64,000 nucleotides of DNA, taken from Prochilodus magdalenae. Lineage: Eukaryota; Chordata; Actinopteri; Characiformes; Prochilodontidae. The DNA lies in contig JAMWET010005064.1 in assembly GCA_024036415.1 (NCBI GenBank), positions 110,001-174,000 of the forward strand, written 5' to 3'. Shown here piece by piece: positions 44,508 through 55,735 of the stretch. Made by a program: the position numbers and the translations under genes. Position 1 is the first letter of the stretch, and each line of letters opens with the position of its first letter. Below the pieces are notes generated by a model. The model saw only the letters and a program-made list of their open reading frames with translations, did no database searches and was not told the origin of the DNA.

Positions 44508-44750
44508 TAAGGGGGGCACTCATGGGCTGGAGGTTAGCCTTGTGATTGCAGGATCACTAGATACTACCGAAGTGCCCTCGAGCAAGGCACCCAACTGCTC
44601 CCCGGGTGCCATTGATAGGGCAGCCCAACGCTCCAGGCAAATGTGCTCACTGCCACTAGTGTGTGTGAGTGTGTTTCACTGCATGGATGCATTAAATGCG
44701 GAAGTTGAATTCTTGTGTGTAAGCACAATTGGCAAAATGTCTCTGATCTA
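44508..44750 (+). mobile_element. tRNA-derived SINE (same family as 40395)
   Basis: Starts GGGGGGCACTCATGGGCTGG, an A-box-like region. It then carries CGAGCAAGGCACCCAACTGC, TCCCCGGGTGCCATTGATAG, AAATGTGCTCACTGCCACTA and GATGCATTAAATGCGGAAGT, the family's order. The B box is degenerate. Confidence 0.7.
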
Positions 44751-44819
44751 ATCTATTCTACTGACGAATAGATAAATAACTAATAATTAATAATTGTAAT
44801 GCCTTGTTTTATGTCAATC

Positions 44820-45485
44820 TAATTTGACTAAAGGTGAAATACCTGAGGACGTTGGATATGAGATAATCTGGTTGTATAAATTTCCAAAATTAGAGTTTAA
44901 AAGAGAATTTGCTCTAGGATCTATAAAATGGTGCACTGCTGATGACCTAGTAGACCACCAAACCTGTCACTGCCAGACAAACAATGCTTACAGCTTTCAT
45001 CTTTGAAAGAAAATCCAGTGCAACTCTTTTTCCAGATCAGAAGAAAATCCACAGGATTTACTATCCGACCTCCTACTGTGAGAAGACAGCTCAACGCTAC
45101 GAGTCTAAAGGACCTGGAACACAGGAACTGGACGTCTGAAATGTGGAGTAAGGCTGTTTTTCACTAATGAGGCTACCTTTGAGATGTTTGGAGGAGAACA
45201 CAGTACGTATGCCACCAAACCAACGAAAGACTCTTTGCATCGTATTTACAACCGTCAGTCAGACATGGTGGAGGATGTATGACACATCTAGAGTTGTTTG
45301 TTTGAAGACATCTACAAACAGTTTTCAGCTCACAACTTCTGGGACATATTTGATGTGATAATAGCCTAACACACAGTGTGCAGAGAGCCAAAACTGTCAA
45401 AACGGCCCACCCTGAACGTCCTGCTCCGGTCTAGCTTGTGAAGATGAATCTACCAGCTTGTTCTACCTGACTTTCAGGATCGGAC
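44820..45485 (+). mobile_element. Tc1-like transposase relic with Asp-to-Asn change
   Basis: Scattered frames give EKTAQRYESKG, then NWTSEMWSKAVFH/FTNEATFEMFGG (about 45128-45192) and VRHGGGCM (about 45256). They correspond to the WSxVxFSDExxFxxFG and VKHGGG blocks of Tc1 transposases. The catalytic Asp of the first block is an Asn codon (AAT, 45166-45168). Stops and frameshifts throughout; an old dead copy. Confidence 0.65.
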
Positions 45486-45984
45486 TCTGGCTCAAACTGA
45501 CATGCAAGAGCTAATGCCATTGTCAGAATAGCCACGCCAGTGTTGGGTGGGGGTGTATGGTTGTATTGTGGTTGACCAGTCAGAACAGAGTGGGTGCCTG
45601 GACCAATCTTAGCACACTGGGTTTATCTGGAGGTGGGGCATAAAGAAACAGAAGTTCTAACAGAGCTGCTCAGATAGAGGATGTATATGGATGTGCTGTA
45701 GTACAATATTGTGTTTTGGGAAAATTGAAACAAGTAAATCTATTCTAGTAGACCCTAAAAATGAAATTTCGAACACTGAAAAATAAAATTTCTGATTTAC
45801 TAGTTGAGTCATTATGTTTTTTTCAATTATATTTTTTTCCAAAAATAATTTCCAATATTTTTTTTAGAACCTGATGCATTTACATATTGTGTTTTGGCCA
45901 CATCGTGCAGCAGGTGTTATGAATTTTCAAATATTTCATGACTGCTAGATACTCACGCACACAGATGTAGACACAGGCATACAT
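45486..45984. other. AT-rich spacer
   Basis: No gene. The reverse strand at 45657-45842 is AT-rich with no features. Confidence 0.4.
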
Positions 45985-46560
45985 GCCAGCATGCACCAGC
46001 TGAACTTTGTACCCACTGGCTTGTGCAATCATAATTATTTCCCGCCTTTTTATCACTGGATGATCCCAACAGCTGTTTCCTGCACCGCCTTAATGGCTGC
46101 ATTTAACAAACACGGCTTAGCGCGTTGTATGGGCCTCCGTAAAGTCAAGGACCAATTTGAGATGGCTGGAGGACTGAAAAAGTGGATAATTCTGCTCTGG
46201 CGAAAGCACACAGGCAGAGGTAATCTACCCCCAGTGTGCTCCGCAAACCAAATTGCGCTGCCGTTTTGTGCTCAAGACACCAGGGGGTCTGAGACGCGGC
46301 TGAAGCAGCTATCAGTCACAAACACACCTGAGCGGAACTATGCTCCTTCTCTCTGTAATCGAGTGTTTACGGCGGGCGATCCACAGGCGGGGGCGAATTT
46401 AACATAAGACACCTGCCAGGCTTAAAATCGCGGCAGTGTTAGAAGGGATACGGCCTGAAATAATGACCACGGAGAGGCTGGGAATACATGACAATGCCTT
46501 CCCAGGCAGAGTTTCATCCTACATCCAAGAGAACAAAGTTTTCCAATGGGACAGTTACAA
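45985..46560. other. Candidate conserved block with 138-codon frame
   Basis: Non-repetitive, GC-balanced sequence with an ATG-led frame (45991-46407) of mixed composition. It has no recognised domain, no splice signals and no polyadenylation context. Words such as GGCCTGAAATAATGACCAC and AACAAACACGGCTTAGCGCG look like enhancer-type DNA. Either a small unrecognised exon or, more likely, a non-coding regulatory block. Confidence 0.3.
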
Positions 46561-47234
46561 CGCAAGGCTATAGGTGGGCATGAAACATGACCGAGGAGAG
46601 AGTCATAGTGATTTAATAAGTCCTGTATTTAGGTATTCTTTTTTTTCCCTCCCCTCAGGTGCCAGACAGGTTGTCAGGAGCAGACAGAGTAAGAGAGAGG
46701 GAGGCGGCATCTTCCCAGAGGAAAAGCAACAGCATCACTCCTGTCTATGTGGCATGCTAAACTGCTGTTCTACCATCTGCACTCCGCTCTGCAAGAAGAG
46801 CTGCAAAAAAAGGGGGGCTTGGAACAAGATCCTTATATAGTTTCTGACGGATAGAAGCTTCTTGGCTATGACAGCTCAGCCTGAGGTAAAGGAGCCGGCA
46901 AAAAAAGTTTTAGGCAGGGACGCGACCCTTCCTGTGAATGTTTGAAATCCCTGGGTGGACGGAAATGATCTGTTGTAGAGCCATCGAGGCTGACAGAAGC
47001 AGTGTTTAAATTACAGACTGCCGTTTGAGGGAGTCTCGTCAAGACGTGTCCAGATTTCATCTGTTGTCACTCATACAGCATCATAATATGATGTGGTATA
47101 TTTTGTGGTGGGGTGACTGTGAATGTTTATCGTAGTTAGGGTGTAGTTGGAACGGCCCATCCTCACATTTCACTGTTTGGACACTCCTGGTCAACATTTC
47201 TGCTACCGGGCAAGGTTAAGTGAGTATTTATCTC
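46561..47234. other. Unannotated intergenic stretch
   Basis: No repeat recognised. An 88-codon frame (46574-46840) includes a CCSTICTPLCKKSCKK stretch but nothing else gene-like. Confidence 0.35.
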
Positions 47235-48895
47235 AATTCCAAAAGACAAAGTTAAAGACGTTTCGTTTTTGTTTTTAGCAATTTTACAATTTTAACAAAG
47301 AAGGAAACGTCCCAAAGCAAACGTTTTGGCACCCTGCATGGCCAGTTACACCCACTTGGACCAGTACCAATGCTTGTACATGCTTTTTGTAACCAGCTAA
47401 GAGTCTTTCAGGTCCTGTTTGTTGGATGTCCACTCACTCATTCTTGCAAAAGTGTAGTTCTGTCAGATTATTGGGCTGTCTTGCATAAGTTGCTTTTTTG
47501 AGATCTATCAACAGGTTTTCAATGATGTTAGTCCTTTTCCACCAATGTGGAAACAGGTTCCATTCTGATTTGTGCACCTAATTGGTGCACTTCCACCAAA
47601 AATAAATAAGCTTGGAACCAGAAAAGTCCATTACCAGTTAGAACCAAAGGGTTCCAACAGAAGTAGGTTCTTCAGAATGCATTGCTATGATATCCATAGA
47701 TTGTCAGTTGTGGAGTAAAGAGAAGGCAATAATGGCAACGCCCAGTAGTCTGCTGGAAAACCTCTTTTTTTCCAGTTGTTGGATTTTTGAATACAAACAT
47801 CTGGAATAACAGCACAGATGCTTGCAGCTAATCTACATGTTCCACCATCTTGTTACAGGAGTTCTTTTGAAGTAACATTGCAAAACCTCCAGCTTGTGGC
47901 TCTTGAGGAAGTCCATTGTGTAGTTTGAGGTGTGTATAGAATCAGCCTACTGTAGGCCCCACCCTCTATTCATCTTCAGTATTTATGCAGACATGTGATG
48001 TTTGCCTCCAGAATTTGTGGGTATTTAATTGTATCCATTCTTCTCTCTACCAGAAAAAATATTCCCCATGCTGCTGTCTGCAGCCTAAGCCAGAAGCATG
48101 ATAGATTCACCCTGATGCCCAGCAGCTGAAGAGATGTCCTGTTGATATAATTCTGCATGTTAGTTTTTCTCCAAACATGCTCATTGTGCTCATTGTGGCC
48201 AAAAGGTCCCATTTTAACCTCATCAGTCCTTAGGACATCCTTCCAAAATGCAATCTTCCAGTCTTCTGTTGGTTCTTCGATGATGGCTAAACAGTGGACC
48301 ACCACACCAGAGCCTGCTAAATCTTCCTGAAGATCGTCCCATTTGCCTTTCTAACAAACCTAGAGCAGTTCTCTCTGAAAGTTTTCTTGGTGTTCCAGAC
48401 CTCAATCTGACCTGCACTGTTCCTGCTAACTGTCATTTCTTAATTACATTACAAACTGAGGAAACAGCAACCGGAAAATGCTTTGCTATCCTCTTCAGCT
48501 TTCTGTGCATCAATTACATTAATGTTGAGAGGGCTGGGCAGCTGTTTAGAGAAGCCTGTGTCTGCTGACTATTGGGATAAAGTTTGTGGAGTCAGAGCAT
48601 TTCTACAGGTTTGAAATTTGCATCATCTGGTCTTTTCTAATGGTGACAAGTCATAGAACCTAACCGGCTAATTAAGAAACCTTGGTAAAGGTCTGAGAGC
48701 TCAAACCACTGGGGTGCCCAAACTTTTGCATGGAGATTCTTGAAAAAAAATGTAACAAAAACAAATGAATACACTAATCTTGCTTAAAAGAATGCTTCAT
48801 GATTAGCGTTGTGCCCTTTGGGGGCCAATTCTTCTTCTACCCATCTAACAGAAATAGTACTTTGACCAGGGGTGCCCAAACTTTTACATATCTAT
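47235..48895 (-). mobile_element. Tc1-like transposon, long eroded copy
   Basis: The minus-strand frame 47976-48305 reads AFWKDVLRTDEVKMGPFG, then HVWRKTNMQNY and LVERRMDTIKYPQILEANI. This is the first-Asp block (W.DE.K...FG), the VWRK block and the RMD...YxxIL block of Tc1 transposases. The N-terminal region lies at about 48330-48560. The right terminus ends CAGGGGTGCCCAAACTTTTA (48874-48893). The left has a degenerate inverted match, AAACGTTTTGGCACCCTG, near 47322. The DPKH and DE regions are lost. Confidence 0.75.
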
Positions 48896-49618
48896 TTACC
48901 TGTGGCATTTTTAATGACAGCATAGATGGGTACATACAGAGAGGCTGATTACTGATTACTGATGACTGGTCTTAATATTAGATAGAAGGGCTAAAGCTTT
49001 ATTGTCAAACAATAACACACACACACCGTAGAATCGCATCTAAGAGCCTGTTCCCAGCTATGGCAATGAATCGATGAAATGAGCTGTCTAGCTAAACTAT
49101 AGGTTGCACTTAAGTGTTCAAATATTGATGTACACTGTTGTTATAGCAAGCAAACAGAACAGTCACACCATATTTCACAGCAGCATTGCTCTTTTTATCA
49201 ACTACTACTCGAGCAGAACATGATCAGGGTTAAGTTCAAATCACTGCTGAAGGACTAACGTGTAAAATCAAATCGCTACTGAAGGACTCACACAATGTTT
49301 GTTGCGAGTAGTACTAAGCTTTAACACCAGGAAAGCTAGAATTCCATAACTAATATAAAGGATATAAAGATAATTCTGACCAGTTGAAATTCACATGCCT
49401 ATTTATTCAACAACAGATAATAATTATAAACACATTTTTTTCATTGTTGGTAAAATACCTTTCTCTAAGAACATTGTTTCCAGCGAAGGCTGTTTATATG
49501 AGAAAAAATAGAAGTCAGTTAAAGTAATGTGTCATAACTAAATGCTGGGTGGGTTGATGCAAGGCTACAGGGTAAACACCGCAATGCAGATTCCACCAAT
49601 TCCACCAATGACAAACTC
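48896..49618. other. Unannotated intergenic stretch
   Basis: AT-rich, no named repeat. CTGAAGGACTAACGTGTAAA and CTGAAGGACTCACACAATG form a short direct repeat near 49245-49300. Confidence 0.35.
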
Positions 49619-49669
49619 ATCTTTAGAATATATAATATTATATGATATTATATAATATATTCTAAAGAT
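49619..49669. repeat. 51-nt AT-rich inverted repeat
   Basis: ATCTTTAGAATATAT and its exact inverse ATATATTCTAAAGAT bracket an AT-rich centre. It lies directly against the following Tc1-like tail fragment. Confidence 0.85.
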
Positions 49670-49800
49670 AGCCAGGGAAGGCATCCACCAAATCTGGAAC
49701 AACTGTGCAATTCTTAGACCAAGAGTGTCTGAACATTGATGTGGCCTACATCCAGAAACCTGTCCAGACCATGCCCAATTGTATTGCAGTTGTATCAGAA
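49670..49800 (+). mobile_element. Deleted Tc1-like family, C-terminal tail only
   Basis: Matches the last part of the 12.7-kb and 40-kb copies: CCAGGGAAGGCATCCACCAA, AAGAGTGTCTGAACATTGAT, GTGGCCTACATCCAGAAACC and CAGACCATGCCCAATTG. The HTH part is missing. Confidence 0.6.
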
Positions 49801-50215
49801 TCGACAAACCTGATTCGACACACACAGAGCTGAGAGTAGAGCTAGGTTTATTGGACCAACCAGTAGTGAAGCTCAACAAGGCAAACCAGGCAATCATTAC
49901 AAGGGGGCAAGACAGGGTCATAATGAGAGGGACAGACAGAAGCTGAGAACCAAAATGACAATCAGACCAGCAAACAAATCAAAGGGAGAGTCCAAGAGAG
50001 TAAACCAAAATACAAATAGAGTAAGAACCAGAAACAGGAAACAAAAAAAGAAAGAAAAAAGAGAGAACCGCTCAGTATGATGGCAATACTTCACAATGTG
50101 ACAGTGGAGAGCAAACAGAGTAAATAAGAAACGTGATTGGATGGTTGCGGACATGTGATGCTGGTGTCATTGGGTAGTGGATTCTGGGAGTTCGGGAGAT
50201 GGGGTAACCAGGAAG
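49801..50215 (-). mobile_element. LTR family B copy 3
   Basis: Aligns with the other two family B copies: GAGCTGAGAGTAGAGCTAGG, TTTATTGGACC, AACCGCTCAGTATG, TACTTCACAATG, GGACATGTGATGCTGG and GGGAGAT. Start and end are blurred and no target duplication was identified. It directly follows the Tc1-like tail. Confidence 0.6.
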
Positions 50216-50860
50216 AGTGAAAAGCAGTTAATCATACTCACTGAGGTATTACATGCAATGTTTCAATTACAGGAGACTAATATATATATTATATATATTT
50301 ATTTATATTATCGGCTAATAGCTGTTAAAACCAAGCTAACAATGCTTTCATTGGGTTTCAAATTATATTAGCAACTCAAAAAATGGGAAAAGCCTAAAAC
50401 TGTTCTTTTGTTTTCTTTGGCAGATGGGAATGAGGAAATTTTTTTTACTCTCAGAGTCAGTGCTAGCTTCTCTGAAGTGATACCCAGTCATTTTTGTGTT
50501 TCCTTTCACTCTCAAGGATGGTAATCTTTAATTTGTAAGGCATAGCCCAGTGAAGATATTAAAAATTATCCAGAAGACCAAACGTCCATGTTCACCATAT
50601 ACTTTCAGCCAGCCAAAACCTTATAAATGATTTAATGGACATGCCAATTTCTGATAGATTCCATTATATTCCTACTGTTTAATTCTCATATCGTTCAACC
50701 ACCTTTTTGTAGACTACTGAATGCTAAAATCAAGTCTGACATGAAGGAACAGAGAAAACAAATCGGTTCACAGAGACAAATGTTCAGTGAATATAGTCAA
50801 AATGACCACTAATAGTGCTACAGTTAGAAACAGGAATTGAGGCACATTTAAAATTGATCT
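50216..50860. other. AT-rich spacer
   Basis: Contains an (AT)n tract at 50280-50310. No gene or named repeat. Confidence 0.4.
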
Positions 50861-51214
50861 TGACATGTGGGGTCAACACAAGAAAACAGGATGTAAATGC
50901 TGGTCTTTAATGAAAAACAAAACCAAAGAAACCAGCAAACTATGAAACGTCAGAAAAACAACAGACATGGAGACAAAACACCATGCAAGAACAAAGGGAA
51001 CAGCAGGGAGTATAAGTGAACAAGGACTAACAAGGAACACCTGGGAAGGGGCGGGGCTACAAACTAAGGACAGGTGAGGGGCCTGACAAGAGGGCTGAGA
51101 CAGTAGGAGCAGTAACCAAAACAAACAGAACTGCATGGAACAGGACAACACAAAGAATCAGAAAACCAAAAAAGAACAGAGACAAACAGAGGCTAGACGG
51201 GACAGGACGTGACA
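50861..51214 (-). mobile_element. Solo LTR, family A
   Basis: A 354-bp sequence from TGACATGTGG to GACGTGACA. The flanking pentamers are GATCT (50856-50860) and GATTT (51215-51219), a target duplication with one mismatch. It shares CACCTGGGAAGGGGCGG, GGACAGGTGAGGGGCCTGAC and AACAAACAGAA with the other copies. Confidence 0.8.
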
Positions 51215-51821
51215 GATTTAATAACAATGTCAGATTAAATATGCATTAAAAAGTTGAATTATCGCATCAAAGAGATTAATAGATATGGAGGGGGGGTGTG
51301 GTTATTTTGTCCTAATAAGCAAATTTCAAATGTTCAAAATGACTGTCTTGGCCTCAATATGGTGAAAGTGTTATAAAGCTCCAAATGTGTGTATTCCTGC
51401 TACTCCACTGTAGCACAACATAGGGCTGCAAATCCCGTAAGGTGCCTTCTGGAAATGAACATTACTCCAGTGGTATGGACTGCATAAATACGGGCTTCAT
51501 ACGAAGCAAACTGAAACATCCCTTCATTAAACATTTAATAACCCACAATGGCTGTAAACTAGTCAGTTTGCCAGCTTCATGCCTGCAAAATTATGCTACA
51601 ATGGCTTTTAGAATGCATATCAGGAGGGGACTTGCGAGTGGGAAGGTTGTGGGATAACTAAGCTTGGCAAAAAACTGGTCCAAATGTATAACAAGTCTTA
51701 CTTTGTGTAATGAGTAACAACTCTTGACCTGGATCCACAAAGTGGCTGAATTAAACCTCAGGTATTTCTATGTACAGCACTTTGGTCAACACAGGTTGTA
51801 TACTTACTTACTTACTTACTC
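51215..51821. other. Unannotated stretch
   Basis: No named repeat apart from a (TTAC)n run at 51801-51820. Short frames only. Confidence 0.4.
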
Positions 51822-52056
51822 AGCTAGGACCTTTTGGTGATGTTCAGCGGATAACACCACTACCACTACCCGCCAAGAAGCCACCACCACATGTGGGAGA
51901 CTGGGGTTCGAATCCCGGGTTGGGTGACTATGCTGTGCTACACCAATAAGAGTCCTTGGGCAAGACTCCTAACACTAAATTGGCCTACCTGTAATACGAA
52001 TAACCCTGTTAGCCGCTCTGGATAAGAGCGTCAGCTAAATGCCGCAAATGTAAATG
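51822..52056 (+). mobile_element. tRNA-derived SINE with L2-type tail
   Basis: It has a perfect polymerase III B box GGTTCGAATCCC (51905-51916), then TACACCAATAAGAGTCCTTG, GGCAAGACTCCTAACAC and a 3' part GCTCTGGATAAGAGCGTC and AGCTAAATG. The latter is the conserved tail shared by many fish SINEs and L2 LINEs, used for LINE-driven mobilisation. The A-box end is eroded (AGCTAGGACCTTTTGG). Confidence 0.8.
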
Positions 52057-53490
52057 ATGCTATTGTTCTTGGGTCCAACAAAGTCAAAAATAGCCAGCTC
52101 CTGGTCACTGACACAGCATGTAATAGAGTAAGGATGGTAAAACTATAAACTCAGTGAGTTTTTCTTTGAAGGAGATGGAGGGCTTAGCCCTACTAGCCCA
52201 TTTATTCCAGCAGCCCCTGATTAGCGACAGATCCTACTATAGAATACTGCTCCTGTGCTCTTCGGTGGTGAACACAAACCCTGACCTACATTCAGTGGCG
52301 TAGAGGTGTGCAGAATGGCGTGTATAGTATGGCTTCTTAGGGACACCCACCCCCAACATGCGGGTATCCATTCTCCCACTGGGAACACATGCTGCCCCCC
52401 ATATACTCTATAACTAAAGCACCCAAATCTGGAAATGTGCTATAATAGGATGTCAGTATTAACTTCATGCATTATATTATAAGCCAAGATGAAGTCAATT
52501 TAATATTACATACAACTGATTTGAGAGACTGGAAGAGGCGCTGTTGGTGTTTTTGGTGTATTTCTTATTGTGTATAAAGTATAGAGTATGATTATCATAT
52601 TAATATATCCGTATCAATGTAAAACACAATGCTGGAAAGTACTATATGGGGACCAGTAAATTTATTCAGTTTGGAGGCTGTATAAGGGTCTATAGTCTCT
52701 TGAGGTCGACGCCCAAGGCCTGTGTACCAAAACATTCTACTATTAATAAGGGATAGCTCTGATATTTCCGGTAATATATCATTGCACGCTCTCACCGGGG
52801 TGGAATGTCACCCTCATGGGTATGTCTTAAATACTTTGGGAACATACCATATCATAATACATTGCACATATATTTTACACTGCACTGACTCCACTCAACC
52901 ACTGGATGCAATGAATAAAAGGAGCCGTCTTGCTTGAATATGATTATGTTTTATTTCAAGATTTAAGAACAGCGTCTTACAAGCGCTTGGGAGAGGTCCT
53001 CTTCCAATCTGGCCTCTCCTGTCCAGTAATTCAAGCTTATATAGGGTGTTTTTCCAACATATAGAAAACATATGGACTTTATCTCAACAGTTGGCGGTTT
53101 AGAATCACATACTATCAAGACTCAGCCTTCTGGGTTTCTTCAGCTCCAGTTACAAGACTTCTCAAACATGAACATTCCACTCAATGTATGTCATATGGAA
53201 AGGCTCAGATACCTCACTCCATTGCATATAAGTCACATTGACGAATGCTAATAAAACCCACTTGACTCAAACAATGTTTACATAGCATCCCATTTTCACA
53301 TTATAACATTCATATCTACTGACAACTAACAAATCTACCAGGACCCAGAATTAGAACGGCCTAGTGGCTGCTTGCTGTTCAAAGAGCATTTGGAATCTTC
53401 TTCTTCTTTTTCTCTACTGAATCCGACTACTAATTTTTTGTTGAGGTGGTCAGAAAGTTCCTCATGCTCTGCCTGACCCCTGAGAGACGC
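52057..53490. other. Intergenic stretch, possible old repeat
   Basis: 52560-53300 contains GCAATGAATAAAAGGAGCCG, a possible polyadenylation context, followed by many short A/T words. It could be part of an LTR, but no matching copy or target duplication was found. No exon. Confidence 0.3.
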
Positions 53491-53960
53491 TCATCTAAAA
53501 TTCCCGACAAATGCAGAACGACTTTCATTTAAGACAGACCTCTGAATACCGACTCAGTGTGAGGTGATGGAGCTGCAGGTGCTGACACCTCGTGCATCCT
53601 AATTAGCGATGACTTCCAGCAAATAAGGAAAGAAAAGCAAGCCTGTTATTGTAGTAAGTTGTTTGGGAGGCATTGCAGGGGAGGGTTTTGTCCAAAAACC
53701 TCCCATGGTGGACTCGGTTGTGATTGAGCGCTCCCAATTACCACGGCTTGCCGGACAGTCTCAGGTGCTCCGTATCTCTCTCTCTCCAAACCGTCCGAGC
53801 GGCTGATTGAGCAGCGGCACGCTCCCTAATTACAACTGCAGATCCATTTTTAAAAGGACGCGGAGGAGAGCAGGGAGCCTGCGGATGGTGGGGCCAGCGG
53901 CGCTCGAAATTTGCTTTCACTTCAGCGGAGAAAACGAGAGAAGATTTGAGACTTGAGGGT
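53491..53960. other. Candidate conserved non-coding block
   Basis: Non-repetitive, GC-balanced, with CATCCTAATTAGCGATGAC, CCTAATTACAACTGCAG and GCGCTCCCAATTACC, three TAATTA/AATTA homeodomain-type cores in GC-rich context. Only short opposing frames. An enhancer is inferred, not shown. Confidence 0.35.
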
Positions 53961-54568
53961 GTTCTCAATTTTCTGCCACATCAGTTGTCGACTTGTCTCT
54001 AACTTTAGTAGGGCAGAGGAAGAGCTCTGGCGAACACAGCCTACTTAGATATTGATTTGGGATGCCTCCCAAAATCATAGCTGATGAATTATTCACGCAA
54101 TGCCAATATCTTCAAGAGAGGCCTGTCAATCAAGGGAGCAACTGATGGCGGCCATGAGGTAAAAACTGGAGGTTTTGCAAATAAAGAGTCAATCTGGAAG
54201 AACATACAGCAAAAAACAGACAAACAGAAGAAACAATGCTGAATTATCCCTGCTCACTTGACTCCACCGAAGAACGGCATGGTGCAAATTGGACTCTATA
54301 TGAGTTTAATTCAGCACCAGTGATTTCTCCACAGTGCTCTGCCACAGTGTAATTTATGTCAGACAAGCCGGTTTGCTTAGAACGATGAATCACCAAAGAA
54401 AACAAACAATAGAGCAAATGAGTGAAACCAAATCCATTAATCTTCTCAAACCAACCTATATATATATAGACACACTCATCTTCAAAGGAATAGCTACACC
54501 CAGAAAGAGGTGTGGGATTGCGGTGCTCTTGGGAAGGAAGATAAAGGTTCCCAGGAACAATAAATAAT
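53961..54568. other. Unannotated spacer
   Basis: No named repeat. Opposing frames near 54244-54630 run into the Tc1 end and are not credible. Confidence 0.35.
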
Positions 54569-55080
54569 GATACATTTAGACTGATATGATCAATATTTAT
54601 TGAGCTACACATACTGACATGACTTGCCATGGAGTTCTAGAGGTGACCATGGCACCCCCATACAAGGATTCGTTGGTCATCTACACCAAACAGCAATGGG
54701 ACTCATCAATGAAGATGACCAGCTGCCATGCTGAGTCACTACGTCTTTGGTGACGTTGATGTGGTGTTCAGGACAGTGGTGGTAATGGTCTGGGTTAAGT
54801 TAGGGTGTAGTCCTGTGTCCTGCAGCCGTCTGCCAATGGTGCTGGCATTAACAGGATGATTCATGGAGGCATCACTGCATGCTGAATGTCCGTAATCGTG
54901 GCTGTTGGGTCAGTGAGGTACAGCGATAAGGCCTGTCCTTGCTCACGTCACATGCACGGCTGAGCGTGAAACGTAAATCATTAGAATGTCTCACAATGAC
55001 AAACCTAGATTCATTGCTGTCGGTTGATTCCTTCTGGGTGCAGCTATATGCGAGGGCTGTAAACACCAGGTGCAAGCGAA
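54569..55080 (-). mobile_element. Tc1-like transposon fragment with 3' terminus
   Basis: The left edge, ATACATTTAGACTGATATGA and TCAATATTTATTGAGCT, is the inverse of the end of the 27931-28278 copy. Further right it carries antisense transposase: minus-strand words encode WSSSLMSPIAVW, then TDPTATITDI. The blocks at 54715-55045 match 935-1250. The DNA between the terminus and the catalytic region has been partly lost, so this is an internally deleted copy. Confidence 0.7.
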
Positions 55081-55735
55081 CTGGTTGTGAAGCATTTTAC
55101 TGATGTTATAATTCGTGGTAATGCATTTATAGGACCTAAGACTCAAACCTACCCACTGAATGCACTGCCTTGGTGTGCCTTACTGATAGTGCTGTGTTTA
55201 TTTGACAACATTAAAATAAAGATTTCTCAAAGGACATATATTACCTCTGCATTTACACTGCTATTATTAATACTATTATATTACATAGGTGTCAGCAGGG
55301 GATTCACACAGGATCCGGTGTGGATTCCCAACTGGTTTCCAAGCTGGTTCCCATTCATATGTTAACAGCAGCAGTTGTGCTCGCCTCTACCTCCTGATTC
55401 ATTACACACCCCCAAACTTATTATTCAAGTCTAATCCCATGTCTATTCGCTAGGGTGAATATGATTACAAAAGTGAGCAGGGAGCACTACATTGCAGGCA
55501 CCTATGAAAAAGTTAGCCTGAAACCAGTTGAGAAATAACATCACTCCCAATACGAGAAATATCCATAAAAAAAATAAAAAGTCATTTGACCAACCACGGC
55601 ATAAAACAAGCAGCTACTACATGCACTGACAACTGGATACACATTTACATACCATGGCATGCTTTGGAAAGCTGTTATGAATACATGACAAGAATACCGA
55701 ATTATCTAAACCCCTCTACTGCTACTGTCTGAAAA
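55081..55735. other. Unannotated spacer
   Basis: AT-rich. Contains GTTTCCAAGCTGGTTCCCAT and a 92-codon frame (55087-55365) of no recognisable type. Confidence 0.35.

Noticed and set aside
51822..52056. Possible tRNA gene (perfect B box)
   Set aside because: No cloverleaf can be closed around it. The long unrelated body and L2-type tail identify a SINE.
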